DNA from: Flavobacteria bacterium BAL38
Lineage (GTDB): Bacteria; Bacteroidota; Bacteroidia; Flavobacteriales; Flavobacteriaceae
Length of the DNA stretch: 64,000 bases
Assembly: GCA_000169355.1 (NCBI GenBank)
Contig: AAXX01000006.1
Coordinates: 80,029 to 144,028, forward strand
Reading direction: 5' to 3'
A model generated the notes under the pieces. It made no database searches, was not told where the DNA came from, and worked only from the letters and a program-made list of their open reading frames with translations. The position numbers and the translations under genes were made by a program. Positions 28,231 through 37,878 of the stretch are shown here, in pieces. How positions within the stretch are numbered: the stretch's first letter is position 1; each line of letters starts with the position of its first letter.

Positions 28231-28296
28231 GATAATTATTGTGATGTGATTTTTGAAAAATAATTATACATTTAACTAATTTTAAAAAAATGAACT

Positions 28297-29154
28297 ATGG
28301 AATTTATTAAATTACAAATCATTTTAATTATTGTATTTATAATAATAATTTTGATTATTTACAATTTAAGTAAAAAAATAAAGAAACATGAATTACAAAT
28401 TTTAGCAATGGAAAAGGATTTAAATATACAATATGAGATGATATCGGATTTATTAGACGAAAATGAAAGTTCTGACATAAAAATAAAGAATGAACAAGAT
28501 GATATTAGTATTTTACCTATTGAGTTAATTCCTTCAGATTCAGAATTATTTAAATCAGAACTATTAAAATCTAAACAGGCGGCAATTACAATTTATTATA
28601 ATAATGGTGATAATGAACGTAAAATTTGGAATGCATCAAAGATGAATCAAAACTCTAATATTTTGGGCAATATAAGGTCTAGACAGGAGTTTAGAAACGG
28701 GAATTGGCAAAAGGAAAATATTTCAAAAGTAGTAGTTGAGGTTGATTATAATTTATCACTAAAAACCTCAGTTCAATTTAATACGTATAAATATTTTAAT
28801 GAAAATACAATAACAAAAGATAATGCAATTAGATTAATAAATAATAAGTTTGATTTAAATTTAAACAATTACAATACGAATTGGTCAAATATTAACGCAA
28901 ATGGAATTTGGTCAATAGAGCCAAATTTTGAGAGGGAAACTCAAAATTTGTATTTGTTATTGAACAATAATAACTCGAAAAAAATTCATATTTTTAAAAT
29001 TCCAGCAAATAACAAAGTATATGAAAAATTATATTCAAGAAATGACAAAAACGTTTTTAGATTATTATTTAATGTTCACGACACTGAATTTATTGAAACT
29101 TTAAAGGATATAGATTTTAAAGAATTTTATATAAATTTTATTCAATATGATTAA
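28297..29154 (+). CDS. Membrane-anchored protein with GNxRSRxEFRxGNWQ module
   Basis: 285 aa: one N-terminal transmembrane segment (LIIVFIIIILIIYNLS), then a soluble part. Residues about 95-150 contain AITIYYNNG...KIWNASKM...SNILGNIRSRQEFRNGNWQ...ISKVVVEV, shared with the C terminus of the protein at 30078-30884. The second half is Asn-rich and unique. Function unknown; the shared module looks like a small beta domain used by several proteins of the region. Confidence 0.6.
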   Translation: MEFIKLQIILIIVFIIIILIIYNLSKKIKKHELQILAMEKDLNIQYEMISDLLDENESSDIKIKNEQDDISILPIELIPSDSELFKSELLKSKQAAITIYYNNGDNERKIWNASKMNQNSNILGNIRSRQEFRNGNWQKENISKVVVEVDYNLSLKTSVQFNTYKYFNENTITKDNAIRLINNKFDLNLNNYNTNWSNINANGIWSIEPNFERETQNLYLLLNNNNSKKIHIFKIPANNKVYEKLYSRNDKNVFRLLFNVHDTEFIETLKDIDFKEFYINFIQYD

Positions 29155-29220
29155 TTTAATCTTTTGAACTTGAAATAAGCTTAAAATATTTTTGTAAAAA
29201 TTTTAGGGTAAAAATTTCGA

Positions 29221-29334
29221 ATGCATCATCATGGGAAGGGTTTTGACTTTGAAATATGGACACTGGAAGGAAGTGCCGTAAAATTAAGAATGCAGGAGGG
29301 CAGGGTATTTGAGTGTTATATTTACAATTATTGA
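29221..29334 (+). pseudogene. 37-codon coding remnant
   Basis: A short frame from ATG with protein-like composition (GKGFDFEIWTLEGSAVKLRM, QEGRVFECYIYNY). It looks like the 3' end of a lost gene. The preceding 60 bases recur near 29958-30013 in diverged form, another sign of local duplication and decay. Confidence 0.35.
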
Positions 29335-29346
29335 ATAAATATAACT

Positions 29347-29515
29347 ATGAATAAACTAACAAATGAATAAAAAATTAGTTTACTATCAGATTTTGTGGTT
29401 ATGATTCAAACTTTTTTAAAAAAATGTAATTTTAAGAAATCAAAAATTAATATTATGGAAACAAATAAATTTATTGAGAAATACCTTTCAGATGATAAAA
29501 ATTTTATCAAAAAAA
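29347..29515 (+). repeat. Duplicated segment, copy 2
   Basis: Diverged copy of 27669-27835. Translated, it gives MNKLTNE, an in-frame TAA, then KISLLSDFVVMIQTF and later KFIEKYLSDDKNFIKK, parallel to copy 1. Confidence 0.6.
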
Positions 29516-29829
29516 TAGGAAGAAAAAATGAATTAAAGGAAGAAGAAGATTTTTATAAATTATTAGAATTGTGGTTGGAAAAATCTGATGAAATAACAAT
29601 TGGTGATTTAAGAATATATACTGGAAACACAAAATTAATATTAATAGAAATAAATTCAGATTCATATTATCTAAATGCAGATACTAAAAAATTTGGTGTT
29701 TCAGAATTTATTAAAAATAAAAACAATCCATTTAAAATAATTCCAAATAGTAAAGGAAAATTGAATAAAATTACTAATAGAAGTGATTCAGAACCAATCA
29801 AAGGATTTTATTTATATAAGAAAATTTAA
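29455..29829 (+). CDS. Hypothetical protein, about 124 aa
   Basis: Starts METNKFIEKYLSDDK. An upstream in-frame ATG at 29395 would include part of the duplicated pseudo-segment, so 29455 is preferred. Small, charged, cytosolic; segment GDLRIYTGNTKLILIEINSDSYYLNADTKKF suggests a beta-hairpin domain. A truncated relative of its start (ELIEKYLSNDTFF) is seen at about 27780. No function assigned. Confidence 0.5.
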   Translation: METNKFIEKYLSDDKNFIKKIGRKNELKEEEDFYKLLELWLEKSDEITIGDLRIYTGNTKLILIEINSDSYYLNADTKKFGVSEFIKNKNNPFKIIPNSKGKLNKITNRSDSEPIKGFYLYKKI

Positions 29830-30077
29830 TAATTGTATAATTTGAAAAATAATGAGGTTTGAAAATTATTTAATGTTGAACCTTTTTTATTTTTAAACTT
29901 ACTATTCGCAAAATTATTTCTACTTTTAAGATTTGTGCTTTATATTATTTGAAAGTAAAATGGGCTTAAAGTATTCTGGCAAAAAAATAAAAATTTTGAA
30001 GGCATCATATTTATATGTTTTTCAACTTGTTTCAATTAAAAGAAATTAATTTAAAAAAAAATACACTTAAAATTTTA

Positions 30078-30884
30078 TTAATATTTTATACTTACTTCAA
30101 CTTTTTTTATCCTAGATTCTTGCCAGTTACCTTGTCTAAACTCTGGTCTTGACCTTAAATTGCCAATAACATCTGATGTTTCTCTCATCTGATTTGCGTA
30201 CCAAATTTTACTTTCTTTTTCTTTATGGAAGAAATAAGTTGTTATTATTGCTTTTTTGGTAATTAATAAATCTCTCAAAAAATCGTTTGCGTTTTCTGGA
30301 ATTAAAGTTATTGGTAGTACATTATTAATAATATAATTGTCTGATAATGCTATTCTGTCATTAACTATTGGCTCATTAAAAATATCAATAGCTTTTTCAA
30401 TTTTTATTGAATTAAAAATTGATTCATCTGTTTGTTTTACCTCTGAATTGTCTACATCTAAAACTTCAACATAAACAAAATTTAAATCGGTTTCACTTTT
30501 TTTAAACTTAATTATACTTCCAGCTTCTTTATTATAAAGCGCAATTGCTAATGGTAATTTATAATATAAATTTTTATTATCCGCTTTATGGGTATTTTCA
30601 GATAAAATTAAAGAAAGTATTTTATCTTCTTTTATGTAATATAGTTTTACTTTGCTTCCTATTGAGGTACAACGTTCATTAATTACTTCATCGAATTGTT
30701 CTTCAGAAATTACTTCTAAATTTGAATTTTTTTCTAACTCAGATTCACTATTTATAATCTGTTTAGAGCTATTTGAAGCTGATTTTGCTTTTCTACTTGA
30801 AATAACACTATACATTAAAAAAATAAATGTTACAATGAAAAATAAAAAATGGTGGGACTCGTAAAATTCTTGGATATTATTCAT
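30078..30884 (-). CDS. Membrane-anchored protein with C-terminal GNxRSRxEFRxGNWQ module
   Basis: 268 aa on the minus strand: one N-terminal transmembrane segment (FLFFIVTFIFLMYSVISS), a GreA/GreB-like C-terminal-fold stretch in the middle (GSKVKLYYIKEDKILSLILSE...LPLAIALYNKEAGSIIKFKK), and a C terminus with AIITTYFFHKE...KIWYANQM...SDVIGNLRSRPEFRQGNWQ...IKKVEVSIKY shared with 28297-29154. The middle similarity to transcript-cleavage-factor C-domains is weak. Function unknown. Confidence 0.6.
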   Translation of the reverse strand: MNNIQEFYESHHFLFFIVTFIFLMYSVISSRKAKSASNSSKQIINSESELEKNSNLEVISEEQFDEVINERCTSIGSKVKLYYIKEDKILSLILSENTHKADNKNLYYKLPLAIALYNKEAGSIIKFKKSETDLNFVYVEVLDVDNSEVKQTDESIFNSIKIEKAIDIFNEPIVNDRIALSDNYIINNVLPITLIPENANDFLRDLLITKKAIITTYFFHKEKESKIWYANQMRETSDVIGNLRSRPEFRQGNWQESRIKKVEVSIKY

Positions 30885-31183
30885 ATTGTATTAATTTTTT
30901 AAAAAATAATTTATTTCAATTCATTATACATCGATAAAAAAGAAGTTAAATTGTTGTCTTTTATAAAGTAATCGTAAATTTGTGTTGCAAAATATAAAAA
31001 AACGATGAGTAAAAGTAATTATTCTTATATTAAAACTGTTTTATAACAGCTGATTTCTTTTTATAGATAATAAAAAATTAATAAAGCAGTCAACAAAAAT
31101 GATCTTCAAACTCAAGAAAATGAGATTCTAACTTTTTTCTAAATTCTTCTTATAAAAAAAGAATAGATTCATAGTAATTTAAT
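30885..31183. other. 299-base AT-rich gap
   Basis: No repeat, RNA or gene recognised. It separates minus-strand genes, so it should contain the promoter of 30078-30884 and the 3' end of the retron operon. Confidence 0.5.
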
Positions 31184-31681
31184 CTAATAATCTTTAAACA
31201 TAATTTTTTTATCCTTTGGTTTTGAAAGCAATAGATTTTCATTTTCAAATTGACTGCATTCATAAATATCAATAACCTTATTGTCTTTAATTTCTAAAAT
31301 TAAATCCATGTAGTGATTGCTTTTATTACCCACAAATGTAAATCCAATACAATTTGTATTAGTACATACTCCTGAAGTGCATTTACCTTCAAACCGATTC
31401 AAAAAAGTATTACCTCGTTTTGAAAATTCATCAAATGCATCTGTTATTTTATAAATAAAGGCTTTTTTATCAAACTCCTTGCTTAAATGCTTTTTATCTA
31501 AAATTAATTGAATCATATTGCTATCTAAACGTTCCAAAAAGTACAAAATAGCATCCTCTTGAGTTTGTAATGGTATATTCCCATCCTCATTCAAAATTAG
31601 TCGACTTCCATCTTTTTTCACTAAAACAACATCACCCATCTGAGCAAGTTGATGTAATATATTTTGTTGTTCTGGAGTCAT
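31184..31681 (-). CDS. Hypothetical protein with Cys cluster, last gene of retron-1 operon
   Basis: 165 aa. An N-terminal helical part (MTPEQQNILHQLAQMGDVVLVKKDG) is followed by EDAILYFLERLDSNMIQLIL and then CTSGVCTNTNC, a compact Cys cluster that could bind metal. A short beta region follows (GFTFVGN-SNHYMDLILEIKDNKVIDIYEC). It starts 5 bases after the stop of the DUF3127 gene, so it is co-transcribed with it. No family recognised. Confidence 0.6.
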   Translation of the reverse strand: MTPEQQNILHQLAQMGDVVLVKKDGSRLILNEDGNIPLQTQEDAILYFLERLDSNMIQLILDKKHLSKEFDKKAFIYKITDAFDEFSKRGNTFLNRFEGKCTSGVCTNTNCIGFTFVGNKSNHYMDLILEIKDNKVIDIYECSQFENENLLLSKPKDKKIMFKDY

Positions 31682-31686
31682 TTTTC

Positions 31687-32028
31687 TTAAAACGGTAAAT
31701 CATCTTCGACTAAAGGTTCTTCACTAGACATCAAATTTTCATGTAAGGAATTTACAATTTTTTCCTCACCAGAAACTATCTTCCATGCTCTGATATCGGT
31801 ATACCATTTCCCATTGAATTCTCTACTTTCCAATTCAAAATCAATATCCAATTGTTTCCCAATCATTAATTGTTTTTCATTGATTTTATCTCCCCAAATA
31901 CTAATGCATATTTTTTTTGGATATTGCCCTTCCGTTTCAACAATAATATCTTGCTTTCTCCACTGTCCATTTTTCCCCATACCTGTTTGTAAAGGGAGTA
32001 ATTGAATTAATTTAGCTTTTATATTCAT
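31687..32028 (-). CDS. DUF3127 OB-fold (single-strand-binding-like) protein
   Basis: 113 aa with the DUF3127 pattern: MNIKAKLIQLLPLQTGMG...WRKQDIIVETEGQYPKKICISIWGDKI...GKQLDIDFELESREFNGKWYTDIRAWKI, and an acidic tail ending EEPLVEDDLPF. The acidic DDLPF end is like the protein-docking tail of SSB proteins. Probably binds single-stranded DNA or replication partners. It lies behind the retron-1 RT and, with the DnaB-like and RecD-like helicases upstream, makes a replication-flavoured neighbourhood. Confidence 0.82.
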   Translation of the reverse strand: MNIKAKLIQLLPLQTGMGKNGQWRKQDIIVETEGQYPKKICISIWGDKINEKQLMIGKQLDIDFELESREFNGKWYTDIRAWKIVSGEEKIVNSLHENLMSSEEPLVEDDLPF

Positions 32029-32099
32029 AAGAAATCTATTTGATTACAAATTAATACTATAGGTATGCGAATATGGTACATAATTCAGCATCCTTTAAC

Positions 32100-33179
32100 T
32101 TATGCCAATTGAAATATCATTTTATAGTGATACTTAAACTTAAGAACAATAGGATCATCATGACCGCGAACTTGAGCAATAAAATTTATATAGCCTTCTA
32201 AACGATTCAAAAAATAAGTTTCACTAGTATTTCTAATTTCATTTTTACTTTTAAAATGATTTTTAGCAGCTTTTGAAATACCTTTTTGTAAGGTATCATG
32301 CAACATAGCACGAACCATTTTAATGATTTTTCTATCTACATTTACTTTCTCATTAACCACAAGCCCCGTAACAGTTTGTTTTCGATTGTTGGATTTTAAT
32401 CTTGTTTTCTTAACATTCAATTCAAACTGATTTTGTTCAATTATTTCTTTCAATTCAGTATATTGAGCTTTTGAAATGGATTGATTAGATGAAAAGGTTA
32501 AATCATCGGCATAACGAGAATAACGTATCTCATTTTTCATACAATATGCCGATAAAGCGCTATCTAATTCCAAACAAATAAAGTTGGAAATAACTGGTGA
32601 TGTTGGAGAGCCTATAGGAAGCTTTCCTTCATAGGTAACCAATAAAGTTAAAGCAGTAGCAATTTGTTCATTAAATCTAAAATAATCGGATAAAAATAAT
32701 TCTTTTACACGATAAGCTTTTATAGAAGGAAAAAAATCCTTCAAATCAACATTAAGTACATATTTTTGTTGAACATGTATTTTAGCATTCTCAAAAATAT
32801 TGCATACTTTTTCTTTTTTATTAGGGTTGATTACAAACCCATGAACCCCTTCAGGACGAACCAAATGATAATAATTTTGTAAATAAAAATTCAATCTCGA
32901 TTGAATGTACATTAATTGAGATTCTGGAGTTTGTATCAAGCGATTGCCTCCTCTTTTCTTGGGTATTTGAAAAGTTTCGTATTGTGGATGGTTAATTAAA
33001 TTTTCAATATCAAAAAGTCTAGTTTTAAATAACAAACTTAAATCAGCAATTTTAACAACAGAAAGTAATTTTGATACAAAAAAAGTTTGATCAAATCGAA
33101 AATCAATAGCTTCAAAAGGTCCATAATAGTAACTATTATATTCTTCTAATCTAGCGTGTATTTTATTTATTAATATCAT
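32100..33179 (-). CDS. Retron-type reverse transcriptase (retron 1)
   Basis: 359 aa. RT motifs are complete: NVDLKDFFPS (residues 143-152), GSPTSPVISN (190-199), YSRYADDLTFS with catalytic YADD (223-226), and the retron-typical VTG (270-272, TVTGLVVN). The start ATG is 13 bases after the a2 repeat of the ncRNA at 33193-33343. Retron RTs copy part of their own ncRNA into msDNA, and most known retrons act in phage defence with a toxic partner. No typical effector is fused; the OB-fold protein and the Cys-cluster protein downstream are candidates. Confidence 0.92.
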   Translation of the reverse strand: MILINKIHARLEEYNSYYYGPFEAIDFRFDQTFFVSKLLSVVKIADLSLLFKTRLFDIENLINHPQYETFQIPKKRGGNRLIQTPESQLMYIQSRLNFYLQNYYHLVRPEGVHGFVINPNKKEKVCNIFENAKIHVQQKYVLNVDLKDFFPSIKAYRVKELFLSDYFRFNEQIATALTLLVTYEGKLPIGSPTSPVISNFICLELDSALSAYCMKNEIRYSRYADDLTFSSNQSISKAQYTELKEIIEQNQFELNVKKTRLKSNNRKQTVTGLVVNEKVNVDRKIIKMVRAMLHDTLQKGISKAAKNHFKSKNEIRNTSETYFLNRLEGYINFIAQVRGHDDPIVLKFKYHYKMIFQLA

Positions 33180-33192
33180 ATTAAATGAGTAA

Positions 33193-33343
33193 AAGCCGTT
33201 GGTTATTATCTTTGAAATATACTAGTGAACTTTGTTCACTAGTAATCTTTAGTACCTAACAATAGTATTGAATGGATTGCGGAACACAACCTCTAAGTCA
33301 TTTTTAAATTTAGGTTTGACTTCATAATTTTTGCCAACGGCTT
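33193..33343 (-). ncRNA. Retron 1 msr-msd RNA
   Basis: About 151 nt between the DnaB-like stop and the RT start, transcribed on the minus strand. AAGCCGTTGG (a1, 33343-33334) and CCAACGGCTT (a2, 33202-33193) are perfect 10-bp complements at the ends, as required for retron priming. Inside are an msr-type hairpin (AAGTCA with TGACTT) and a perfect msd-type hairpin, ACTAGTGAAC (33221-33230) with GTTCACTAGT (33234-33243), loop of three. The branching G was not assigned. Confidence 0.82.
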
Positions 33344-33348
33344 ATATT

Positions 33349-34329
33349 TTAAAAAGGGGCTTCATCTTCATTTACATCAAAATCTTTAAAATTAAAAGGT
33401 TTTTCTAATTCTGAAAGACGTTGAGGATGTATGTCAAAACTTTTAAAATAATTATTCAAAGAAGTAAATCTAGTAAATTGAAAATCTCGCTTAAAATAAC
33501 TCGTTCCAATTTTACCATTTTTGTTCTTTGCCACAAACAACATCAATAATGAATCTGTAGGAGTTCTATCTACATCATCTAATTCATCTATCATGTAGTA
33601 TTCAGGGCGATACAACAACCAAACTTTATCCGCAATTTGCTCAATAGAACCACTATCGCGTAAATCAGACAATTGAGGTCTTTTACTAGAACCTCTAACT
33701 TCTACCGCACGGCTCAATTGACTTAAAAGTAAGATGCATATATTCAATTCTTTAGCACACATTTTTAACATTCTACAAATATGTCCAATTTCAGCTTCTC
33801 GACCTGAATTGTACTTGCCAATTCCTAATAATTGTAAATAATCAATTACAACTATTTTAGTTTGGTAAGCAGCAACATGATCTTTAATAATTTGAATAGT
33901 TTCATTTACATTAGCTTCACCAACATCACTAATAAACAATTTGCTTTTCTCTAATATTTGGGCAGCATCTTTAAGCAACGCTTTATCAGAATCAATTAAT
34001 TGATTTTGAATAATTTTAGTTACTGAAATACCTGTTCTATCAGATAACAAGCGAGCGGTTAGAACTGAAGGTGTTAAATCGAAAGAGAAAAACAATATTG
34101 ATTCTTGTTCACAAATATTTGAAACCAAATTCACTACAAACAAACTTTTCCCCATTGCAGGTCTACCTCCAATAACCACCAACTCACCTAAAGATAAGCC
34201 ACCAAACTCTTCATCAAAATATTGAAATCCTGTAGGTATACTATTTTTATTGGCACGGTTACTCAATAAGTTTTCTATGATTTCATTAGACAACTCGTGG
34301 ATTGAGGTGGATTGTATTGGATTCATCAT
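33349..34329 (-). CDS. DnaB-like replicative helicase, C-terminal (RecA-fold) form
   Basis: 326 aa. This is the DnaB_C domain without the N-terminal helical domain: PTGFQYFDEEFGGLSLGELVVIGGRPAMGKS (Walker A GGRPAMGKS), LLVVIDYLQLL-type Walker B (KIVVIDYLQLL), and LSQLSRAVEVR...LSDLRDSGSIEQIAD, the classic H4 region. The short form is typical of mobile elements and phages, which supply their own helicase. The stop is 6 bases before the retron-1 ncRNA, so ncRNA transcription probably reads through from this operon. Confidence 0.9.
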   Translation of the reverse strand: MMNPIQSTSIHELSNEIIENLLSNRANKNSIPTGFQYFDEEFGGLSLGELVVIGGRPAMGKSLFVVNLVSNICEQESILFFSFDLTPSVLTARLLSDRTGISVTKIIQNQLIDSDKALLKDAAQILEKSKLFISDVGEANVNETIQIIKDHVAAYQTKIVVIDYLQLLGIGKYNSGREAEIGHICRMLKMCAKELNICILLLSQLSRAVEVRGSSKRPQLSDLRDSGSIEQIADKVWLLYRPEYYMIDELDDVDRTPTDSLLMLFVAKNKNGKIGTSYFKRDFQFTRFTSLNNYFKSFDIHPQRLSELEKPFNFKDFDVNEDEAPF

Positions 34330-34382
34330 TTATTTATTTTTTTATTTGTTTAACTTCCGAAATTTAGAAATTAAAATACATT

Positions 34383-35732
34383 TTAATACAAGACTAAACT
34401 TGACTTTGCTCTTGTTACTGCTGTATATTGATACTTTAAAGTAGGCATATAAAAAGAATTTATTAATACTTTATCCCATTCGCCACCTTGTGCCTTGTTA
34501 CAAGTAATAGAATGACCATAACTTGCTCTTATGGCTCCTACGTATCTATCATCCGAAGGATTAAGTGATTCTCTGTACACTTTGTTTTTTGAAAATCGCT
34601 CATGTCGTAAACGATTTTCTTGTTCAAGCTGTAATCCCTCTGGATGTATAATACTTTCTAATAAGATATAATCTTCAATAATTTCTTCTGCACCTTGAAG
34701 TGTTTTTGATAGTAGCTTAACTGGAATAAAATGCAATCCCGCAACCATTTCTATAGCATTATGATTCACCTCACTAACAACTACATGATCACCACTATAA
34801 AGCTGATAATCATTTCTTTTCCATGTAGTTGTAATGAGTAATAAATCATTTACCTCAATAACTTTTGCATTCGATCCATAAATTTTTTCACGAACAACAC
34901 CATTAAACATTTTATTCATTTTATGAGTAGCACCAATTGAAATAACACTATCTAAACCATGAGACAAATATTCATTAACATAGTCTGTAGATGCTTGCAA
35001 TATTGTTTTCTTTTCAACACCTAATAATGTAACTTTTTCAGCATTCGATTCTATTCCTAATCTAATATTTGTAGCATTCTTTAAAATAAAACTACCATCT
35101 TCTTGTCTTTTAACCTCGGTTAATAAATAAGACTTCCCTTGAATATTAAATTTAGCCTGTAAATATTCATTTGATAAGGCTCTAGACTCTGATTCATTAA
35201 CAGGAGGTAATTGATTTTTGTCTCCTAAAAAAATAATTTTATTTAAAGGATTTCCATTTTTTACATAATCAATCAAATCCTTTAATAATGAATTATCTGA
35301 TATAAATAAACTCCCTACCTCCTTTTGAACTGTCGAAGCTATCATAGAAGCTTCATCAATGATAAAAATAGTTCTATCTTTTACTGTATTTTCTTTAATA
35401 ACAAACTTAATTTCAGCCGTATCAGAATTCGTTTGTACGTTATAAATTAACGAATGAATGGTACTATTTAATGTTTTAGATTTACGTCCTAAAATTCGTG
35501 CTGCTCTACCTGTTGGAGCTGCAATTTTATAATGAATTGCTTTAGCATTCAAATAACCAATTAAAGCAGTAGTGATAGAGGTCTTTCCTGTTCCAGCTGC
35601 ACCACATAAAATATAGAAATCATCTTTGTTACTTTCACTCACAAAATCACTCATAGCCAATAAAGCTACTCTTTGTTGCGCAGTAGGACAATCAAACTGT
35701 AAATGATCTAAAATAGTAATTGTTGGTTCCAT
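34383..35732 (-). CDS. RecD/Pif1-like SF1B DNA helicase
   Basis: 449 aa. Walker A GAAGTGKTS; Walker B IFIIDEASMI; motif III FLGDKNQLPPV; C-terminal UvrD-like domain with SYGHSITCNKAQGGEWDKV and YTAVTRAKSSLVLY. These are the hallmarks of RecD2/Dda-type 5'-3' helicases. A compact form as used by phages and mobile elements. It precedes the DnaB-like gene by 53 bases on the same strand. Confidence 0.9.
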   Translation of the reverse strand: MEPTITILDHLQFDCPTAQQRVALLAMSDFVSESNKDDFYILCGAAGTGKTSITTALIGYLNAKAIHYKIAAPTGRAARILGRKSKTLNSTIHSLIYNVQTNSDTAEIKFVIKENTVKDRTIFIIDEASMIASTVQKEVGSLFISDNSLLKDLIDYVKNGNPLNKIIFLGDKNQLPPVNESESRALSNEYLQAKFNIQGKSYLLTEVKRQEDGSFILKNATNIRLGIESNAEKVTLLGVEKKTILQASTDYVNEYLSHGLDSVISIGATHKMNKMFNGVVREKIYGSNAKVIEVNDLLLITTTWKRNDYQLYSGDHVVVSEVNHNAIEMVAGLHFIPVKLLSKTLQGAEEIIEDYILLESIIHPEGLQLEQENRLRHERFSKNKVYRESLNPSDDRYVGAIRASYGHSITCNKAQGGEWDKVLINSFYMPTLKYQYTAVTRAKSSLVLY

Positions 35733-35807
35733 AGTATGTTGGTTTTAATTGTTCAACGATACAAAGGAAAGAATCATGTGTGCAGATGAAGTGCAGAGTA
35801 TTTTTTT

Positions 35808-36527
35808 TTATATATGTTGAATTAACTGTTTTACTAGTAAACTAAAAAATTTGTTGTACTCTACTTTGTTTACTTCCAAATCATTCTCTATTTGTTCAAA
35901 TCTATTTTTTTCTTCACCCCTTAAATTTTCTCTATGTGAGGCTTTATTTCTAAGGAAAATTAAATCATTCCAAATTTTGTAAGTATAATTTATATTAAAA
36001 AAAGTTTTTACCCAAAACAACTTAGTTGGTAAAGAAATATTTTTTAAGGCTTTTGGACTTTTGTCTTCATTAAAAAAACCATATTGACCCTCCAATAAAT
36101 TATTACGGTTATCCCTATATAAGTCTGGATTATTGATAATTATTGTATAGGCATCAAATTTCAAAATTAAGTAATTAAAAATGTTTTCTAATTGAAGAAT
36201 TAAACGTCGAACATATTCCAAAATATTGTTTTCATTTTCGGCAATTTTCATTTCTTTGAAGTCACTTGTTAAAGTAATTTTAAGATTAGAGTCCTTGATT
36301 TTCTTGTAAAAATTGAAACCCTCCCTCCAATATTGACCATCAATATATTTGAGAAAAGATTTAGTTCTTCTCAAATCTTGATGAAGTTCATTCAAATCCG
36401 AAATATTTATGTTTTCATTATTTTTTTTTAACAATATTTCCTTAAACCACAAATGCTCCTCCTGACTGCATATTTCATCAATCAAAAGGAGTAACTTTTC
36501 TAAACTCTCTTTACTATATTTAGCCAT
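35808..36527 (-). CDS. HEPN-like protein, putative retron-2 effector
   Basis: 239 aa, all-alpha and charged. Near the C terminus FLRNKASHRENLRGEEKNRF contains R193-N-K-A-S-H198, the Rx4H motif of HEPN RNases, in the expected position at the start of a helix after a long helical region. The start is one base after the retron-2 RT stop, so it is the natural downstream partner. HEPN effectors usually cut RNA and cause growth arrest. Assignment rests on this motif and the context, not on a full domain match. Confidence 0.6.
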   Translation of the reverse strand: MAKYSKESLEKLLLLIDEICSQEEHLWFKEILLKKNNENINISDLNELHQDLRRTKSFLKYIDGQYWREGFNFYKKIKDSNLKITLTSDFKEMKIAENENNILEYVRRLILQLENIFNYLILKFDAYTIIINNPDLYRDNRNNLLEGQYGFFNEDKSPKALKNISLPTKLFWVKTFFNINYTYKIWNDLIFLRNKASHRENLRGEEKNRFEQIENDLEVNKVEYNKFFSLLVKQLIQHI

Positions 36528-36528
36528 A

Positions 36529-37856
36529 CTATTTTTTATAATGGGTCATTGCTTCATCAAGTCCAACATCAAATATCAAATCTAAAATATTAACTGCTTC
36601 AGAATTGTTTTTAGATGTTGTTCCAAGTAACAAATCAAACCGCTTCTTTAGTTTTAAATAAGTTCCATCATCCGCCCCTTTCACCATTTTCAAATATAAT
36701 AATTTGCCCTCAATAACCATAGCCATGTTAGGTTGTTCTGACTTTACATGACCTTTATCAGCCAAATAAATATTTAGAAAAATAGCATAAGACTTGTCAT
36801 ATCCATAACGTTCCCACAAATACAACCATTGACGTAACTGCTTTACATAACGGCGGGTTACATTAATTTTATCAGTAACAACTAAACCCGTCACTTCCTG
36901 ACGATATCCTCTCTTTTGTAAGCGAACTTTACTTTCTTTAATATGGAAATTTTGTTCGATAATTATTTTACGAACTTCACAATCAAAGGTAGTTCCTGAA
37001 GCGAATATTTTTTCAACTTTTGTAGGGCTAACTTCATACGTATTATGCTTGCTACTAAACGTAATATCATCTGCATAACGCGAATAATTTAAACCAAATC
37101 GCTTTGCAACACCACTTAATCGCTTATCTATCTTTTCACAAATAATATTAGTCAAAGTGGGCGAAGTAGGTGCCCCTTGCGGCAAAACTGAAGTTATAAC
37201 TTTTATCCAATTACTCTCTTTAAATCGTTCCACTTCCATAGGAGTACAACAAAGAGTAGCTATAAAATTGGCTATATTTTTTCTTTCAACTGTTGTACCA
37301 AGATTAAAGGGTGCTACTAGCAATCTACCCCAAACACGTGAACGATCTACACTTGGAAAAAATCTTTTAAATCTATATTGTAAACATAAGTTTGTCCAAT
37401 ATGTTTCTTAGCATTATCTACAATTGATTTTCCTATTACAAATCCTGTAGCAGCAGTATGCGGTTCATGTAAACATTGTAAAATAATATTTAATGCTTTT
37501 TGAAACTCTTTTAATCCTTTTATAGGTGCATGTATCGTTCTATCTTGACCAGATTTTTTTTTAATTATAAAAGGTACGTAACAATCTTTTCTGTTGATGT
37601 TCTTTTTTTCTATAACTACATTTTTTTCTATAAAAGGTTCAAACTTTGATAAATCAATTCTAAAATCCACTCTTGATTTTATAACTTGACTATCTTTAGT
37701 AATAAAATAATTCAATTGCTTTTCTGAAAAAGGAACTGTTTTATCACCATAAATCATTTGTTTGGCTATATTTAGTAACTCTAAAAAATCAGATTTTGAC
37801 TGCATTTCTTTAAATGCGGTTTGTACTTGAAATTTAAATTCTGGAGTTAGTATCAT
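36529..37856 (-). pseudogene. Retron-type reverse transcriptase (retron 2), frameshifted
   Basis: Two frames together make one RT. Frame one (37856-37347) ends GQTYVYNIDLKDFFQV and stop. Frame two resumes SVDRSRVWGRLLVAPFNLG and holds QGAPTSPTLTN, YSRYADDITFS and EVTGLVV. The break is in a run of six T on the minus strand (plus-strand A-run at about 37357-37362); a seventh T would give DLKDFFPSVDRSRVWGRLLV in one 442-aa protein, normal for a retron RT. It may be a true inactivating mutation, a homopolymer read error, or frameshift expression. The start is 22 bases after the a2 repeat of its ncRNA. Confidence 0.85.
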
Positions 37857-37878
37857 ATTAATTGTATGGTTGTCTTAA

